DNA from: a bacterium | GTDB lineage: Bacteria; Bacteroidota; Bacteroidia; CAILMK01; JACPUW01 | Length of the DNA: 35,443 bases | Assembly (NCBI GenBank): GCA_016124515.1 | Contig: WGNN01000090.1 | Span: 1 to 35,443, forward strand | Direction: 5' to 3' | The notes under the pieces: model-generated | Database searches by the model: none | What the model was told of the DNA's origin: nothing | What the model saw: only the letters and a program-made list of their open reading frames with translations | Part shown: one piece after another, positions 10,501 to 17,130 of the stretch | Layout: each line of letters opens with the position of its first letter | Position numbering within the stretch: position 1 is the first letter of the stretch | Translations under genes and position numbers: made by a program

Positions 10501-13500
10501 CTCCGGTAGTTGACACGTTTATAGAACCATTGGTGCTGCCGGTGCAAGTAGCGTTGGTTACATTTCCGGCAATGGTCATTGCAGGACTTTCAATTACTGA
10601 AATGGTTTTGGTAGCCGTGCAGCCATTGCTACCGGTTACTGTAACGGTATATATACCGGCACCCACTTCAATTTGTTGTGTATGTGCGCCATTGCTCCAA
10701 GAATAAGTGCCGCCACCGCTTGCTTTGAGCGTGGTGGTGCTGCCTGAGCAAATTACCACCTCATTATTGGTTATTTCGGAAGTGCAAGAAGAGTTGCAAC
10801 CCAATACATTGGCGTTGAACAGGTAGTTGTGCATTTCGCCTCCATTGTGTACAAAGCTCTTGGCAATCAGTTGTCCGTCAATATTACCTGAGTTGTTGTC
10901 AACCACATCGGCCAATGGCGCAAGGAGTGTTCCTTTTAGGGTACCGCCACCGGTTAAAGTAAGACTGGTTGTATTGTAGAAGTTCCAAATAATGTATTGA
11001 CCATGCTGATCGCCAATTCCGGCAAAATTTGGCACACTCCAAGTGGCGCTGCCGCTACCGGTATTGTTCACATTCACAATTAAGGTAGAAGTGGCGGAAG
11101 GTTGGTTGTTGAAGGTTATTTCGCTCAAGGCGGCCAGGTCATTCCAGGTAATGTTCAAGACATTCTTGGTATTTGCAGCCAGTTGTATTCTTTTTCTGTC
11201 AGGCGAGGCTGATGGATTGTTTGCATCGGCAGGCAACAAGCTGATGTTGTTGCTGCAAGCAGCCAGGCTAAGTGCAGTGTTTTCAAGTCGGCCAAATGCA
11301 TTGCTGAAATCAATTGGACATTTGTTTACCGATGTTGCGCTTTGATAAACCGAAAGGTTGATGCGCGGATTGCTGTTCATGCTACCTGCGGCAATTCTGG
11401 TATTCATGGCGTGGTTGTTCATTACATCCCAGTCATAAATATTAGAGCCGGTGGTATTGCAAAGCTTCACAAAACCATTGTTTACCACGTTGATTCCTGA
11501 ACCTGATGTGTAGTAAATACTTCCACCAATTACGAGTGCTGAAGCATTGGCATCGCCGGCATCTTTGAATGTTCCCGCGGTATGACCGGCAACGGTATAG
11601 CTGCCATTCAGTGTTAAATTACCACCCATTGCAATGGCACCTTCGGTTTCGTTGGTGCTTAGGGTTACGTTGTTTTTTACAAACACATTAAAGCCAAGTG
11701 CTGCTTCAAACAGTTCGCTTGAGCAATTACCGTCCACCTGTGTTACATCAACAGTAGGCGGGGTTTTTATGGTCATGGCTATAATGTTTGAAACACCGGC
11801 ATAGTCGCTGCAGCCGGCTGAACGGGCAAGACGAACAAAATAAGTTGTCTGACTCACTAGTCCAGGATTGTATGTTTCACTGGTGGCGCCTGAAATTGCA
11901 CTCCAATTTGGATTTCCATCGGTGTATGGCGAGTTTACCACACTTTGGTACCATTGGTATTCAACAGTACCCAAACCACCCGCTGCTGAAACAGTGCTGG
12001 TGATAGTGCTTGGATCGAAAGGATTGCAATCTTCTTGTGCATTGGCTATGCTTCCACCCGAGGTTACATTGCAACAGGCTGGTCTTGAAACCACCACGCT
12101 GCCAAGCGCCTCACAGCCATTGGCATCGGTAACAGTTACTGAATAATTGCCCGGGCTTAAATTTTGAATTGAATCGGCAGTGGCACCATTTGACCACAAA
12201 TAAGTGTATGGGGCGGTTCCGCCATTTGCAGCAACCGATGCTTTGCCATTGGTACCTGAGGCACAAGTGGCATCAACTGAATGGGTGCTAACTGATATTG
12301 CCGTTGGCTCAGTAATTTCAACCGAATCGGTGCGTGTGCAGCCGTTGGCATCTGTTACCGAAAAAGTATAAATACCTGCTTTTTGGTTTGAAATTGCAGT
12401 GCCTGTAGCGCCTGTTGACCATTGGTAGGTGTATGGTGCAGTGCCACCGCTAACGGTAGCACTTGCCGAACCATTGTTGCCGCCGAAGCAGCTAACATTA
12501 GTAATGCTCAATGTGGTGCTTAGTGGCGCAGGTTGGGTAATTTCAAAACTCAAAATTCTTGAGCAGCCGCTACAGTCGGTTATTTCTACTGTATAAACAC
12601 CGGGAGCAAGGTTGCTCACATCTTGAGTGCTTGCGCCATTTGACCAGTTATATGTGAAGGTTCCTGAGGTTAGGTTTCCACGATTAACGGTTCCGTTGTC
12701 GTAGTTTTCATTGATAGCTGTAGCCACAGTGTTAAAGTCTGAGGCGCTATATGGGCTTGGGCATCCTCCAATAAATTCATTGGCAAGCACAAGGAAATCG
12801 GCAACAGACATTCCATAGAAAGGTGAACCTGTGATGGCTATTTTATTATCTGCAAGATGGCCGCTTGATGCACCAAAAGCCGGATCATATCCATCAAAAG
12901 TCACATTAAGTGTGAGGGCTACCAATTGGCCTGCTAGTACACCAGCACTTGAAGATGTTGGGTTGGTATAGTTGCTTGTTAATTTATTTGCAGTTCCACC
13001 GGCAGGCAAGAAGTTTTTAACCGCGGCTGAACTGTTGAAAGTTGCTTGAAAACCACTGGCACAACCTATGGTGAGTCCGGAAGGAAAAGCAGCCGTAAAA
13101 TTGGCATCGCGGTAGCAACCGGGGTTTGAGCCCTTGCATGCAGTACCCCAGCCACCTTGTGTGAAGGTAGTAAATCCGCCACAGTTGGCAGATACACCGG
13201 GAATCTCTAAATCGATAGCGCCATTGTGAGCACCATAGCAATTGATTTGGGTAACACTTGACACCACGTCAAAATCTGCACCCTGATCTATAATGAAAGT
13301 TTTGGTTATTGTTTCGTTGTTGGCATCGGTAATAGTAACTGTGTAGGTACCGGCAGCAAGACTGTCGATACAACTTGTGCTATCGCCATTTGACCAAGTA
13401 TAAGTAATGGGCTCGCAACCATTTACTACCGTTGCACATGCCGCGCCCATTGACAATCCACCGCAACCTGAACTGGTTGTAGCTACCGATGCAGTCATGG

Positions 13501-14830
13501 GGTCTTTAAGAACGGTTACTTTAACAGGACAGCAAGCCATGTTGCCTGTATAGTCGTAAGCGTGCATGTTTACGGTACGTTGACCCAGTCCGGCATCGTG
13601 GCAATCAAAAGTGCAGTCTTCCAAGGTAAAATACCAAAGATTGCAGTTGTCAAAACTTCCATCGTCCACATCTTCGGGCAAAATGCTTGCATAGCCACTT
13701 GAACCAAGGTTTACGGTAATGTCTTTACAAATTGCCACTGGTGGCAAACAATCGTCAACACTTATGGTAACGGTGTATTGATCGTCTCTTTCATTTTTAA
13801 CATAGGTAATTGTTTTTCCACTCACCACCCTAGTGTAGGTATCGCTTTCGCTGTTGCCCGATTCGTCAACCGCAGTTACGGTAATGTCAACCGAAGGCAA
13901 GTCAGAACAACTGAATGAGGTTTTGCTCAAGGTCATGGCTACGCGGCCACATCTGTCGTAGGATAAACTGTCAACATTGCTCGCAAACAATTTGGCACTT
14001 CCGTTTTCATCAAGTTGCAAAACCACCGGATGGTAAAAGTGTACAGCAGGAGGGGTTATATCAAGCACTTTTACCACAGTACCCTTGGTAGTAAAATTAC
14101 CAAAGGCATCAGTAAGGGTTACATATACAGAGTCGCTTTTGCCTACATCGTTGCAATTGAAGTAAGCGGGACTATAAGATACGGTATAATCACAGTTGTC
14201 GTAGGCGCTGTAAATCAAATCGCCGTTGCCAAAAACATAAAAGTCGGAGGTGTCGGGCAAGGCAACTTCTACATAAGTATATAGATCGAGGGTTGGCGCG
14301 GTAAGGTCATAAATGCGGTTGACGGTAACGGTGGAGGTGGCCACACAACCGCTGGCATCGGTTGCAATTACCGTGTAATTGCCCGGTTTCAAATTTTGAA
14401 TATCTTTTGATGTTGAAATAAATGCGCCAGGACCTGTCCAAGTGTAGTGCACCGGATTGGTGGCTCCGGTTACATTTAAGGTAATGGCTCCGTTGTTGGC
14501 TTTGCAGGTTTCATCGGTTACTTGTGGCACTACAGCGAGTGCGCAAACCGGCAACTTGAGGCTTATGTTGTTTTCGAAATAATCAACTTCATCAAAAAAT
14601 ACGGCACCCACTTGCAGGCTTCCCGAATTGAGAAGTCGAGGGTTGCTCAACACACTTTTGGTACTGTTGGGGTTTGCACCTCCGCTTCTTGTGTTGTTAT
14701 TGATGTTTGATTCGGCACTAACTTCCAAATTTGAGAATAAAGAAATGCCTAAGAACAGCAATGCCAGCAAACTAAATGGTTTGCTTCGGTGATTGGTGCT
14801 TCTTGATTTGCGCGTAAAATTACAGCTCAT
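4517..14830 (-). CDS. Giant SprB-repeat T9SS surface protein (3437 aa)
   Basis: Predicted secreted adhesin. A basic N-region and hydrophobic core (FSLLALLFLGISL) form a signal peptide ending near VSA at 37-39. About 15 SprB-like repeats follow, typified by SGGTAPYTYQWSTGA then GxYTxTVTDANGC. Between or inside them are HYR-like domains (about 177-445 and 1490-1730), a choice-of-anchor-A domain (about 1030-1340), three CCNVT Ig-like modules (about 919-1025, 2093-2201, 2881-2987), a Cys/His-rich segment (about 2615-2697) and a DNRLRE-like module (about 3027-3207). The last 90 residues (VVYPNPAS to the terminal LVERLVVSR) are a type A T9SS sorting domain. SprB of Flavobacterium is larger and carries a type B end, so this is not an orthologue. 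Cys content is high for a surface adhesin, suggesting disulfides. The ligand is unknown. Confidence 0.9.
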   Translation of the reverse strand: MSCNFTRKSRSTNHRSKPFSLLALLFLGISLFSNLEVSAESNINNNTRSGGANPNSTKSVLSNPRLLNSGSLQVGAVFFDEVDYFENNISLKLPVCALAVVPQVTDETCKANNGAITLNVTGATNPVHYTWTGPGAFISTSKDIQNLKPGNYTVIATDASGCVATSTVTVNRIYDLTAPTLDLYTYVEVALPDTSDFYVFGNGDLIYSAYDNCDYTVSYSPAYFNCNDVGKSDSVYVTLTDAFGNFTTKGTVVKVLDITPPAVHFYHPVVLQLDENGSAKLFASNVDSLSYDRCGRVAMTLSKTSFSCSDLPSVDITVTAVDESGNSESDTYTRVVSGKTITYVKNERDDQYTVTISVDDCLPPVAICKDITVNLGSSGYASILPEDVDDGSFDNCNLWYFTLEDCTFDCHDAGLGQRTVNMHAYDYTGNMACCPVKVTVLKDPMTASVATTSSGCGGLSMGAACATVVNGCEPITYTWSNGDSTSCIDSLAAGTYTVTITDANNETITKTFIIDQGADFDVVSSVTQINCYGAHNGAIDLEIPGVSANCGGFTTFTQGGWGTACKGSNPGCYRDANFTAAFPSGLTIGCASGFQATFNSSAAVKNFLPAGGTANKLTSNYTNPTSSSAGVLAGQLVALTLNVTFDGYDPAFGASSGHLADNKIAITGSPFYGMSVADFLVLANEFIGGCPSPYSASDFNTVATAINENYDNGTVNRGNLTSGTFTYNWSNGASTQDVSNLAPGVYTVEITDCSGCSRILSFEITQPAPLSTTLSITNVSCFGGNNGSASATVSGGTAPYTYQWSTGATGTAISNQKAGIYTFSVTDANGCTRTDSVEITEPTAISVSTHSVDATCASGTNGKASVAANGGTAPYTYLWSNGATADSIQNLSPGNYSVTVTDANGCEALGSVVVSRPACCNVTSGGSIANAQEDCNPFDPSTITSTVSAAGGLGTVEYQWYQSVVNSPYTDGNPNWSAISGATSETYNPGLVSQTTYFVRLARSAGCSDYAGVSNIIAMTIKTPPTVDVTQVDGNCSSELFEAALGFNVFVKNNVTLSTNETEGAIAMGGNLTLNGSYTVAGHTAGTFKDAGDANASALVIGGSIYYTSGSGINVVNNGFVKLCNTTGSNIYDWDVMNNHAMNTRIAAGSMNSNPRINLSVYQSATSVNKCPIDFSNAFGRLENTALSLAACSNNISLLPADANNPSASPDRKRIQLAANTKNVLNITWNDLAALSEITFNNQPSATSTLIVNVNNTGSGSATWSVPNFAGIGDQHGQYIIWNFYNTTSLTLTGGGTLKGTLLAPLADVVDNNSGNIDGQLIAKSFVHNGGEMHNYLFNANVLGCNSSCTSEITNNEVVICSGSTTTLKASGGGTYSWSNGAHTQQIEVGAGIYTVTVTGSNGCTATKTISVIESPAMTIAGNVTNATCTGSTNGSINVSTTGGTAPLTYKWSNGATTKDLSNIGSGTYTVVVTDAVGCTASKTFTVEDKDLTAPVARCKSITVELDEHGMASIDASTIDNGSTDNCGIASITVTPSSFDCSKLGANTVTLTVTDNSGNVSTCTSTVTVVDRIEPQVLCMNITVPLNANGTASINYTNIDFGSTDNCGIASRVLSKSTFTCADLGMVTVNYTVTDGSGNSATCQSTVNVIDPIAPTITNVPNDITVTATSDNCNPVVSWTPPTAHDNCSVVMTSNYHPGDHFGPGVTTVIYTATDAQGNLTTASFNVTIIKTALTVVQSVNHVKCHGSATGSASVTVSGGCKPYSYLWSTGATTSSISGLAAGTYTLTITDDSGETKTVNITITEPDALAATAEVQDVSCGNTSCDCSEGIASIKVKFTGNDGSTIVVKDEDGDEIKTYENVDNGDIIEVDASNISSGSFGNSIKMCIAQNGGTRYGNNYAYHCTPRVNAYFSDDNKSVTCGSTKDLSNVVLKFKDGSTYKFDGLSGYSQTFSGTGSYQGKEIVGVYIKSGCNQSGDGPGYGEYVGNANGYHEVNLSTICGSDLVGRTSGSFKIVSFEDVDGNTCNYVGPIQPCDGHINLSVSGGVAPYTFNWSNNSHSEDLGALCAGTYSVTITDANGCTITKQYTVSTPTCCNVTDGGSIADNQSNCGSFDPSEITNIDGASGGSGSLEYAWAYSTSSSMYLGNTNAWTIITGATSESYNPGVLSQTTYFVRLAKRGSCTEWAGVSNAVTIEVKPVPSATATNLKNVNCYDDDNGAATIAVTGGTGTYTYIWSNGNSGTSAQNLTAGNYTVVVEDANGCSTTATFTITQPDELDITADGTFTVCSGSNNGSINVTVSGGTSSYSYAWTKDGNSYATSEDLTNLSSGQYVLEVTDANGCTATLSQKIKAEDAFDVAGTVTNVSCYGGNNGAIDLNINGGSSSGAGSNVWDEDFSDNNESSTCDYGHTSWSRWKNNYNNRCEVKSRNNRKHFEMCNGDAEWRSENIDIHNLSNCHIEVNLGSCQGNYLESTGTYADYVKTYYRVNGGSWKLFDNNHTTYGEISGSRTASCDNVNGSNLEIKVCAHSTASDEYYYVENVKVTCGSGSTSSSSYTYSWSNGAHTQNISNLEAGTYTVTITNEGGCSITKTFTVGEPNELVVEADVYDVSCSGNTHSDETVQDNNNSDQNSNYDYYCNKSNHKYCHHEGGGKYSGCSHDNDHESDYRYTCSKEHHDNCHHYGGGRSGQDGGSSYDDSDRGCKTDDKTNTPSYSCECNGKMKNFTVKYLGSGGVNVYAYNMDKSSVIKTFYNVNSGDLLTVEGFDFKGRLDAKTYLKIGGSYTYNEVHTSCSINIMGMIIGDFQVVSYTDGEGNYCDGGVSVDQTCDGAIDLNISGGKAPYTVSWSNGETGETVNELCAGDYTVVVTDANGCTKTLNVTVGESSCCNVTLGGVISANQTSCYAFDADVLNNTKPASGGSGTLEYVWYYSTTDSTFTYGESTWTLIEGANESSYDPGTISTTTYFVRLAKRHTCPDWAGVSNVVTIEVGNGPTASISLISGGTCAGGDAKLKGMIDGDYSSYYWKYNGSALSTNGSVTVQVDSDNDDAEELLNSGIVRLNSSDLELGNDDSYCNGSDQLVGLRFTGLNIPQGATIKSAYIKFKSNDYNSRSTYLSIKAHDVDNASSFSSSYNNLSNRSTTSNSVSWNVPTWYTNYYYYTPDISSVVEEVVNRSGWSSGNSLAILISGSGYRSAYSHDYYPAKAPELIVEYELPHNTLDIDHAEFGTYELVVSNSNGCTYTASYTISQPDPISISGTTTNTAYSYCNGSINVSVSGGKAPYVYSWSNGSSHEDPCNLCSGNYTLTVIDANGCSATKTFYVGKDGDHCDLAKSDKPLVGSATGATYTVGTEESENLNLASIVVYPNPASQITKVSYVVNNTANVHVYISDLTGKTLIEIHNGEVSGQVENSNQVDINDLRSGVYMVVVEGANNERLVERLVVSR
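5871..6190 (-). repeat. CCNVT Ig-like module, copy C
   Basis: The most C-terminal of three related modules in the giant protein. It begins CCNVTLGGVIS, has the central TLEYVWYYS and ends with TTYFVRLAKR and WAGVSNVVTIEV. It follows directly on a SprB repeat. Confidence 0.8.
6789..6938 (-). repeat. 99-nt tandem repeat encoding a Cys/His motif
   Basis: Two copies of C-X4-H-X2-C-H-H-x-G-G-G are encoded 33 residues (99 nt) apart: CNKSNHKYCHHEGGG starting at residue 2634 and CSKEHHDNCHHYGGG at 2667. The matching DNA blocks (CCACCGCC at 6888 and 6789 on the plus strand) are still recognisably similar. The spacing of Cys and His suggests metal binding, which is inferred only. Confidence 0.8.
8229..8554 (-). 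repeat. CCNVT Ig-like module, copy B
   Basis: The second copy: CCNVTDGGSIADNQ at the start, SLEYAWAYS in the middle, TTYFVRLAKRGSC and WAGVSNAVTIEV at the end. Like copy C it follows a SprB repeat that has a large module inserted after its first Cys. Confidence 0.8.
11757..12076 (-). repeat. CCNVT Ig-like module, copy A
   Basis: The most N-terminal copy: CCNVTSGGSIANAQ, then TVEYQWYQS, TTYFVRLARSAGC and YAGVSNIIAMTI. It lies between SprB repeat 5 and the choice-of-anchor-A domain. Confidence 0.8.
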
Positions 14831-14838
14831 ACCTCCTT
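14831..14838 (-). promoter_or_regulatory. AAGGAGGT abutting the giant gene's start codon
   Basis: On the minus strand the eight bases before the ATG at 14830 read AAGGAGGT, a full match to the 16S anti-Shine-Dalgarno, but with no spacer. Normal spacing is 5-9 nt, and no usable start codon lies that far downstream in frame. Other genes in the window lack such a site. Its activity is uncertain. Confidence 0.5.
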
Positions 14839-14883
14839 GTTTTAAGACTGTGATTGCTTGTTAAGTTGTTGTTTGTCAATATT

Positions 14884-14961
14884 TTAATCGATTTAAACAC
14901 ATCCATTGAAATTCTGTGTGTCAGGTTTATTTCTCTTGTTGCGTTCAATTGATTAATCGAT
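14884..14961. repeat. Paired TTAATCGAT elements
   Basis: The 9-mer TTAATCGAT occurs at 14884-14892 and 14953-14961, in the same orientation and 69 nt apart, upstream of the giant gene. The core ATCGAT is palindromic. These could be operator half-sites, or chance in AT-rich DNA. Confidence 0.3.
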
Positions 14962-15254
14962 GTTGCCTTTTTAGCGACATCCTATTTCACAACCTTTATA
15001 CCAATTATGGTTTTGAATGGGTATTTTTTTTCTCCCGAAAACTCTTGAAGTTTTATCTAAGTTTTTTCACGGTTTATCGCATCAATACCCTCATTTGTTT
15101 TTACACAATATCCCATTAATAGAATTGGAAGCAGAAAACTTATAAACACAAAGCCGTAAAAACGACCATTGCATGTTCTGAAAAAAATGTAGTAGCAGTT
15201 GAAGTTTGCTTCGAAAGACTCCTAAAGACTATCCTTGAGCGGTTTATTAGCCCG

Positions 15255-15965
15255 CTATATAACCATAAATGCGGCGAGCACCGCATTAAAATAGCTTCTT
15301 GCCAATGGCAATTCCCCTTGACCCGTTTTAATAGAGCTGCTATTGAATTTTATGATGTGGTGCTTGTTTACGATGTACGATTTGTGAATTCTTATAAATT
15401 GCTCATCGGGGAGCCTTTCCTCAATTTCTTTAAGACCAATGCGCAGCACATACGATTTTTCATTGGTGAAAATTTCTATGTAGTTGCCGCTTGCCTGAAT
15501 CCACAGTATTTCATGTGAGCTAATACGCTCATAATCTTTACCGTTCTTCACAAACAAGGCATCAAGTTTTTGCGACTTTAGCTGCTGACTTGATTGGTTG
15601 TGAAGCGCCTGTCTCATATTGTAAAAGCTGCACACCGCTTGGTTGCCTTTGCAGAGATAGCCTTGGGGTTTGTGGAGCGATAGTTCGGCAAAGACCTCAT
15701 CATTTAAGAGCTCGGCTGCAAAAAAGAAGGGGATTCGTTTTTGCACACACCTTTCTACCGATTGGCTCAGCGCCTTTCTGTTTACCTCATCAATATCGAT
15801 AATGACTACCGGATTGAAAAAATTTTCAAAATCAGCATCAGGAATTTCATCTAAATCAGGTGCTATAATGATAAAAGTACCCGTATGCTGCACAAAATCT
15901 TTAAAACTATTGAATGCTGCCGGGGCATTACTCAAAATAATTACGCTCATTGAAGCCATAGGCAT
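15255..15965 (-). CDS. LytTR-domain response regulator with degenerate receiver
   Basis: A 236-residue DNA-binding regulator. Residues about 138-232 form a LytTR domain: FVKNGKDYERI, the ILWIQASGNYIEIF core, then IRIHKSYIVNKHHI and a final strand-helix. The N-terminal 120 residues resemble a receiver domain (VVIIDIDE at 53-60 as the phospho-acceptor strand, KPQGYLCKG at 99-107 as the Lys strand). They lack the acidic pair normally found after the first strand (here MSVIILSNAP), so phosphorylation may be lost. No sensor kinase is nearby. Starts at codons 3 or 6 are also possible. It lies directly upstream of the giant surface-protein gene on the same strand and is a candidate regulator of it by position only. 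Confidence 0.85.
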   Translation of the reverse strand: MPMASMSVIILSNAPAAFNSFKDFVQHTGTFIIIAPDLDEIPDADFENFFNPVVIIDIDEVNRKALSQSVERCVQKRIPFFFAAELLNDEVFAELSLHKPQGYLCKGNQAVCSFYNMRQALHNQSSQQLKSQKLDALFVKNGKDYERISSHEILWIQASGNYIEIFTNEKSYVLRIGLKEIEERLPDEQFIRIHKSYIVNKHHIIKFNSSSIKTGQGELPLARSYFNAVLAAFMVI

Positions 15966-16027
15966 GCTTTGGTGGTACCAATATTATGAAATACAGCGCC
16001 TTTGGCTTGTGCAGTAATCCACCAAAC

Positions 16028-16062
16028 AACAAAAGGCCAACGTGCGTTGACCTTTTGTTTTT
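16028..16062 (-). terminator. Hairpin terminator after the sigma-factor operon
   Basis: AACAAAAGGCCAACG (16028-16042) pairs with CGTTGACCTTTTGTT (16045-16059), with one mismatch over 15 bp and a very tight loop. It lies 33 nt after the stop of the 73-residue gene. T-rich sequence follows the stem on both strands, so it could work in either direction. It separates the sigma operon from the LytTR gene. Confidence 0.75.
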
Positions 16063-16094
16063 GATTTGCAGGTTATATAAAGTGGGTGAATTTG

Positions 16095-16316
16095 CTATTT
16101 GTAGTCGGCAGAAAAGCTGAGAACATTTTTCAGCAAATTATCTGACGGACTCAATACGAGCTTGTTAAGATCCAGTTTGAGCGATGCGTAAACTTCCAAA
16201 TCGCGGAGACTCTCAGGGTCATTATCCATTTCGTCATACAAGGTGGCAGTTTCACTAAAACTTAATTCGCCGTAAACAAATTTTATTATCTGGTGCTGGG
16301 TAACGGTTCTGTGCAT
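16095..16316 (-). CDS. Small protein downstream of an ECF sigma factor
   Basis: A 73-residue acidic, mostly helical protein. The N-terminus HRTVTQHQIIKFVYGEL and the following ETATLYDEM look like the first helices of the small conserved proteins that follow sigma-70-like genes in many Bacteroidota. There is no membrane segment and no Cys/His zinc site, so it is not a classical zinc-binding anti-sigma factor. It begins 70 nt after the sigma stop and ends 33 nt before a hairpin terminator, which fits a two-gene transcript. A role in modulating the sigma factor is inferred from position only. Confidence 0.6.
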   Translation of the reverse strand: MHRTVTQHQIIKFVYGELSFSETATLYDEMDNDPESLRDLEVYASLKLDLNKLVLSPSDNLLKNVLSFSADYK

Positions 16317-16386
16317 AGAGTGGATTTAAAATGTTGATTGGTAAACGCCACTCTTTACAAAATATTACCTCGGCTACACTATTTTT

Positions 16387-16965
16387 CTAAAATGCAATAT
16401 TGTGCTGTTCAATGAGCTTTCGCAAGTTGTTGAGCGCATAGCGCATGCGGCCAAGGGCAGTATTAATGCTTACGTTGGTAAGTTCTGAAATTTCTTTGAA
16501 ACTCAAATCGGCATAGTGGCGCAATACCAACACCTCCCGTTGTTCGGTTGGCAATTCTTCTATCAATCTTCTTATTTTGTCTTCGCGCTCAGTTCTTATC
16601 ACGCGGTCTTCCTGGTTTTCTTCATATACATTAATGAAATCAAAAACGTCGTTGCCTTCGCTGTCGCTAATGGTAGGCATCTTTTTGTTTCGTCTGAAAT
16701 GATCAATTACCAAATTGCGCGCAATACGCATGGCCCATTGAATAAATTTCCCCTCTTCGTTGTACTTACCACTTTTAATAGTAGTCACAATTTTTACAAA
16801 GGCATCTTGCAGTATGTCTTCGGCAAGACTCCTGTCTTTTACCAGCATGTAAACTGCGGTAAACATCTTGTCTTTGTGGCGGTTTACCAACATGGCTAAC
16901 GCCTTCTCCTGTCCCGTTAAATAAAGGTGAACAAGTTCCTGATCGCTCAATAGTTGCTGACGCAT
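16387..16965 (-). CDS. ECF-type RNA polymerase sigma factor
   Basis: A 192-residue sigma factor with only regions 2 and 4. Region 2 spans about 8-95 and includes the DILQDAFVKI core-binding helix and the QWAMRIARNLVIDHFRR segment that melts and reads the -10. Region 4 spans about 134-188, with LPTEQREVLVLRHYADLS and the helix-turn-helix FKEISELTNVSINTALGR. The linker between them is acidic. It would direct RNA polymerase to a small regulon. No membrane anti-sigma factor (FecR type) and no adjacent SusCD pair are present, so it is unlikely to be the classical glycan or iron signalling type. It is divergent from uvrA. Confidence 0.92.
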   Translation of the reverse strand: MRQQLLSDQELVHLYLTGQEKALAMLVNRHKDKMFTAVYMLVKDRSLAEDILQDAFVKIVTTIKSGKYNEEGKFIQWAMRIARNLVIDHFRRNKKMPTISDSEGNDVFDFINVYEENQEDRVIRTEREDKIRRLIEELPTEQREVLVLRHYADLSFKEISELTNVSINTALGRMRYALNNLRKLIEQHNIAF

Positions 16966-17012
16966 GGTTCTGTTTTTTGGTGTTTGAAAAAAGTTTGTTG
17001 TCAGCGTAGAAC

Positions 17013-17046
17013 TTGTCTTATAGGCTTGTGTTAATTAGTAAGTTTG
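17013..17046 (+). promoter_or_regulatory. Candidate uvrA promoter
   Basis: TAAGTTTG at 17039-17046 is an exact TAnnTTTG box. The nearest usable upstream TTG is at 17013-17015 with a long 23 nt spacer. It lies 84 nt before the GTG start. No LexA-type operator is recognised. Confidence 0.4.
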
Positions 17047-17130
17047 AGCGATTAAAATTTGAATATAGGTGGCTAATATAGGCCATTCAAATATTAATCA
17101 CAAAATAAATTTAATAATACTTACACTACT

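Larger units (their letters stand above)
14831..15254. other. Upstream region of the giant gene
   Basis: 424 nt of AT-rich sequence between the LytTR gene and the giant gene, both on the minus strand. No open frame here looks real and no exact minus-strand TAnnTTTG box is present. It should hold the giant gene's promoter and 5' leader. Visible structure is limited to the paired TTAATCGAT elements and the ribosome-site match listed separately. A short AGCGG/CCGCT hairpin overlaps the LytTR stop but has no U-tract. Confidence 0.5.

Noticed and set aside
4517-14830. Possible CRISPR or satellite DNA because of many repeated blocks
   Set aside because: The repetition is at protein level (SprB, HYR and CCNVT domains) with diverged DNA, no identical 25-40 bp repeats with regular spacers, and one uninterrupted frame.
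4517-14830. Naming the giant gene sprB
   Set aside because: It shares SprB repeats, but it is about half the length of Flavobacterium SprB, carries a type A and not type B sorting domain, and has other modules.
15237-15257. AGCGG/CCGCT hairpin at the LytTR stop as terminator
   Set aside because: Only 5 bp, overlaps the stop codon and has no T-run after it on the minus strand.
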